7,206 nucleotides of DNA from NCBI GenBank assembly GCA_021443605.1, contig JABUTQ010000085.1, forward strand, positions 1-7,206. The letters run 5' to 3'. The notes under the pieces are model-generated. The model was not told the origin of the DNA and did no database searches. It saw nothing but the letters and a program-made list of their open reading frames with translations. The stretch is from Bacteroidales bacterium (lineage in GTDB: Bacteria > Bacteroidota > Bacteroidia > Bacteroidales > UBA932). Made by a program: the position numbers and the translations under genes. This document shows, piece by piece, positions 6,328 through 7,206 of the stretch (positions are counted from its first letter, which is position 1; each line of letters begins with the position of its first letter).

Positions 6328-7206
6328 TTATTGTATGAATTGTTTGAAAAAATTCCATCTGATGCCGTCCCAATCAGATTCGGTCCAAACGTCGTGGCCC
6401 CTCTGAGGATATACTTTCCACGTTTTGTTTTGGTGGGGGATATTGTTGAATCCCGAGAAATTGGTATGGGGAGGACAAGTGACATCCTGCAGACCGAAAG
6501 CCATAAGCACCGGACACTCAAGCCATTGGGCAAGATTCTTTATATCAAAGTAAGAGAGATTTTTATAGAGCTGCTCATCGCTGAGCCCCGCTGCTTTCTG
6601 TGCCTCAAACACCGGAGTCGCCGGCCAGTCCACTATCTTGAAATAATCGGGATAATCGCTTAGGAAAGGAACATCCGGGGCCACGGCGCGGAGACGGTGG
6701 TCGAGCGATGCGGCGGCAAGGGTGAAAGCTCCCCCCTGAGACCCCCCTTGGGCAAACATATTGCGGGGATCTATCATCTCGCACTGCGCGGCAAAATCTA
6801 TGGCACGGACAAGGTCCATAAATGCTGAACGATAATAGTATTTTTCAGGATTGTCTATATTGTACCTTATCCAATCTCCATAAATATTGTTTTCAATCTC
6901 CCCCTGGCCGCGGGTGGAGACGGTCATCACGCAGTAATCGGGATTGGGTTCCGGTATCCAGCAAGTCGAGCCGTAGCCGTTGTAATTTATGACTACGGGA
7001 TATTTGCCCGCTTTGGCCGGCACTGCGAGAAAGCATTGAAGGCGGTGATTGTCAAGAGAATTCATCGTCACTTTATAAACGCTGCCCGTCTGATTGCACC
7101 TCTCCGGCATCAGTTCGAGGGCATATTCCGGTGCCACGGCTGCAAGCTCGGCACGGGCCTTGTCCCAGAATGCCTTGAAATCGGGCTGACAATCGGGTTC
7201 TGAAAT
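6328..7206 (-). CDS. CE7-family acetyl xylan esterase / cephalosporin-C deacetylase-like, partial (N-terminus beyond right edge)
   Basis: This gene encodes a serine esterase of the alpha/beta-hydrolase fold that probably removes O-acetyl groups from xylo-oligosaccharides or other acetylated sugars. The reading frame stays open to the window edge, giving 292 visible residues ending in TAA. A GTG at 7137 lies in the frame, but coding clearly continues upstream: the preceding 23 codons contain a DFKAFW segment that matches the DFxxFW near the start of CE7 enzymes, so GTG is not the start. CE7 landmarks are present (fragment numbering): a GY oxyanion region at 77-78, RGQ at 99-101, the nucleophile motif GGSQGG with Ser156, Asp241 in GLQD followed by CPP, and His271. 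Family members usually have His-Glu at the last site; here it is His-Asp. The loop after RGQ is shorter than in the Thermotoga enzyme. About 20 core residues are missing, plus any signal peptide or N-terminal domain, so cellular location cannot be judged. It is the first visible gene of the operon, 27 bp before susC. Confidence 0.9.
   Translation of the reverse strand: MSEPDCQPDFKAFWDKARAELAAVAPEYALELMPERCNQTGSVYKVTMNSLDNHRLQCFLAVPAKAGKYPVVINYNGYGSTCWIPEPNPDYCVMTVSTRGQGEIENNIYGDWIRYNIDNPEKYYYRSAFMDLVRAIDFAAQCEMIDPRNMFAQGGSQGGAFTLAAASLDHRLRAVAPDVPFLSDYPDYFKIVDWPATPVFEAQKAAGLSDEQLYKNLSYFDIKNLAQWLECPVLMAFGLQDVTCPPHTNFSGFNNIPHQNKTWKVYPQRGHDVWTESDWDGIRWNFFKQFIQ

Larger units (their letters stand above)
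9..7206 (-). other. PUL operon fragment: esterase - susC - susD - SGBP
   Basis: Four codirectional genes are separated by 27, 14 and 11 bp, with no terminator-like hairpin or T-run between them. They all belong to glycan uptake. Together they form the core of a polysaccharide utilization locus, with the esterase upstream of the susC/D pair. Both ends are open: the esterase is cut, and no promoter, hybrid two-component or ECF regulator, or glycoside hydrolase is visible. Confidence 0.88.

Noticed and set aside
6158..6373. Small minus-strand frame spanning the esterase-susC junction
   Set aside because: It is out of frame with both genes, overlaps the end of one and the signal peptide region of the other, and its product is a shifted reading of the SusC start.
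6331..6663. Plus-strand open frame of 110 codons antisense to the esterase
   Set aside because: It lies wholly inside a well-supported gene on the other strand, shows no recognisable domain or signal peptide, and is explained by codon bias of the esterase.
7135..7137. GTG codon as the esterase start
   Set aside because: The frame remains open for 23 more codons to the window edge, and those residues match the N-terminal part of CE7 enzymes, so the gene begins outside the window.
1..7206. Mobile element, CRISPR array, tRNA/rRNA or defence system
   Set aside because: Nearly every base is accounted for by four intact or edge-cut glycan-uptake genes; no inverted repeats, repeat-spacer pattern or RNA gene was seen.

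Overview
The window is a contiguous piece of a Sus-type polysaccharide utilization locus (PUL) from a member of the Bacteroidota, most likely of the order Bacteroidales. The evidence is a SusC-like TonB-dependent transporter, a SusD-like lipoprotein and a surface glycan-binding lipoprotein encoded in a row, signal peptides and lipoboxes of the Bacteroidota kind, and A-rich start regions without a Shine-Dalgarno sequence. Nothing in the sequence fixes the genus.

All genes lie on the minus strand, so transcription runs from right to left. In that order they are: (1) a carbohydrate esterase of family CE7 (acetyl xylan esterase / cephalosporin-C deacetylase type), cut by the right edge so that its N-terminus is missing; (2) a 1074-residue SusC-like outer-membrane transporter; (3) a 576-residue SusD-like lipoprotein; (4) a 436-residue lipoprotein with two IPT/TIG Ig-like domains and a C-terminal glycan-binding domain resembling SGBP-B of xyloglucan loci. 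The gaps are only 27, 14 and 11 bp, so the four genes look like one operon. No promoter, terminator, regulator, RNA gene, mobile element or CRISPR array is visible, and no non-coding stretch exceeds 30 bp.

A likely working model is that the SGBP and SusD-like lipoproteins catch an oligo- or polysaccharide at the cell surface, SusD and SusC pass oligosaccharides into the periplasm using TonB energy, and the esterase removes acetyl groups that would block glycoside hydrolases. An acetylated plant hemicellulose (xylan, xyloglucan or glucomannan) would fit, but no glycoside hydrolase is in view, so the substrate is inferred. Regulator, hydrolases and the start of the operon must lie outside the window.

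I see no evidence for a new type of system. The points worth a second look are small: a Gly/Pro loop in SusD built on a 12-bp tandem duplication, His-Asp in place of the usual His-Glu and a short interface loop in the esterase, G6 runs flanking its catalytic serine codon, and a Tyr-Trp pair in the glycan-binding protein that may form its sugar platform.
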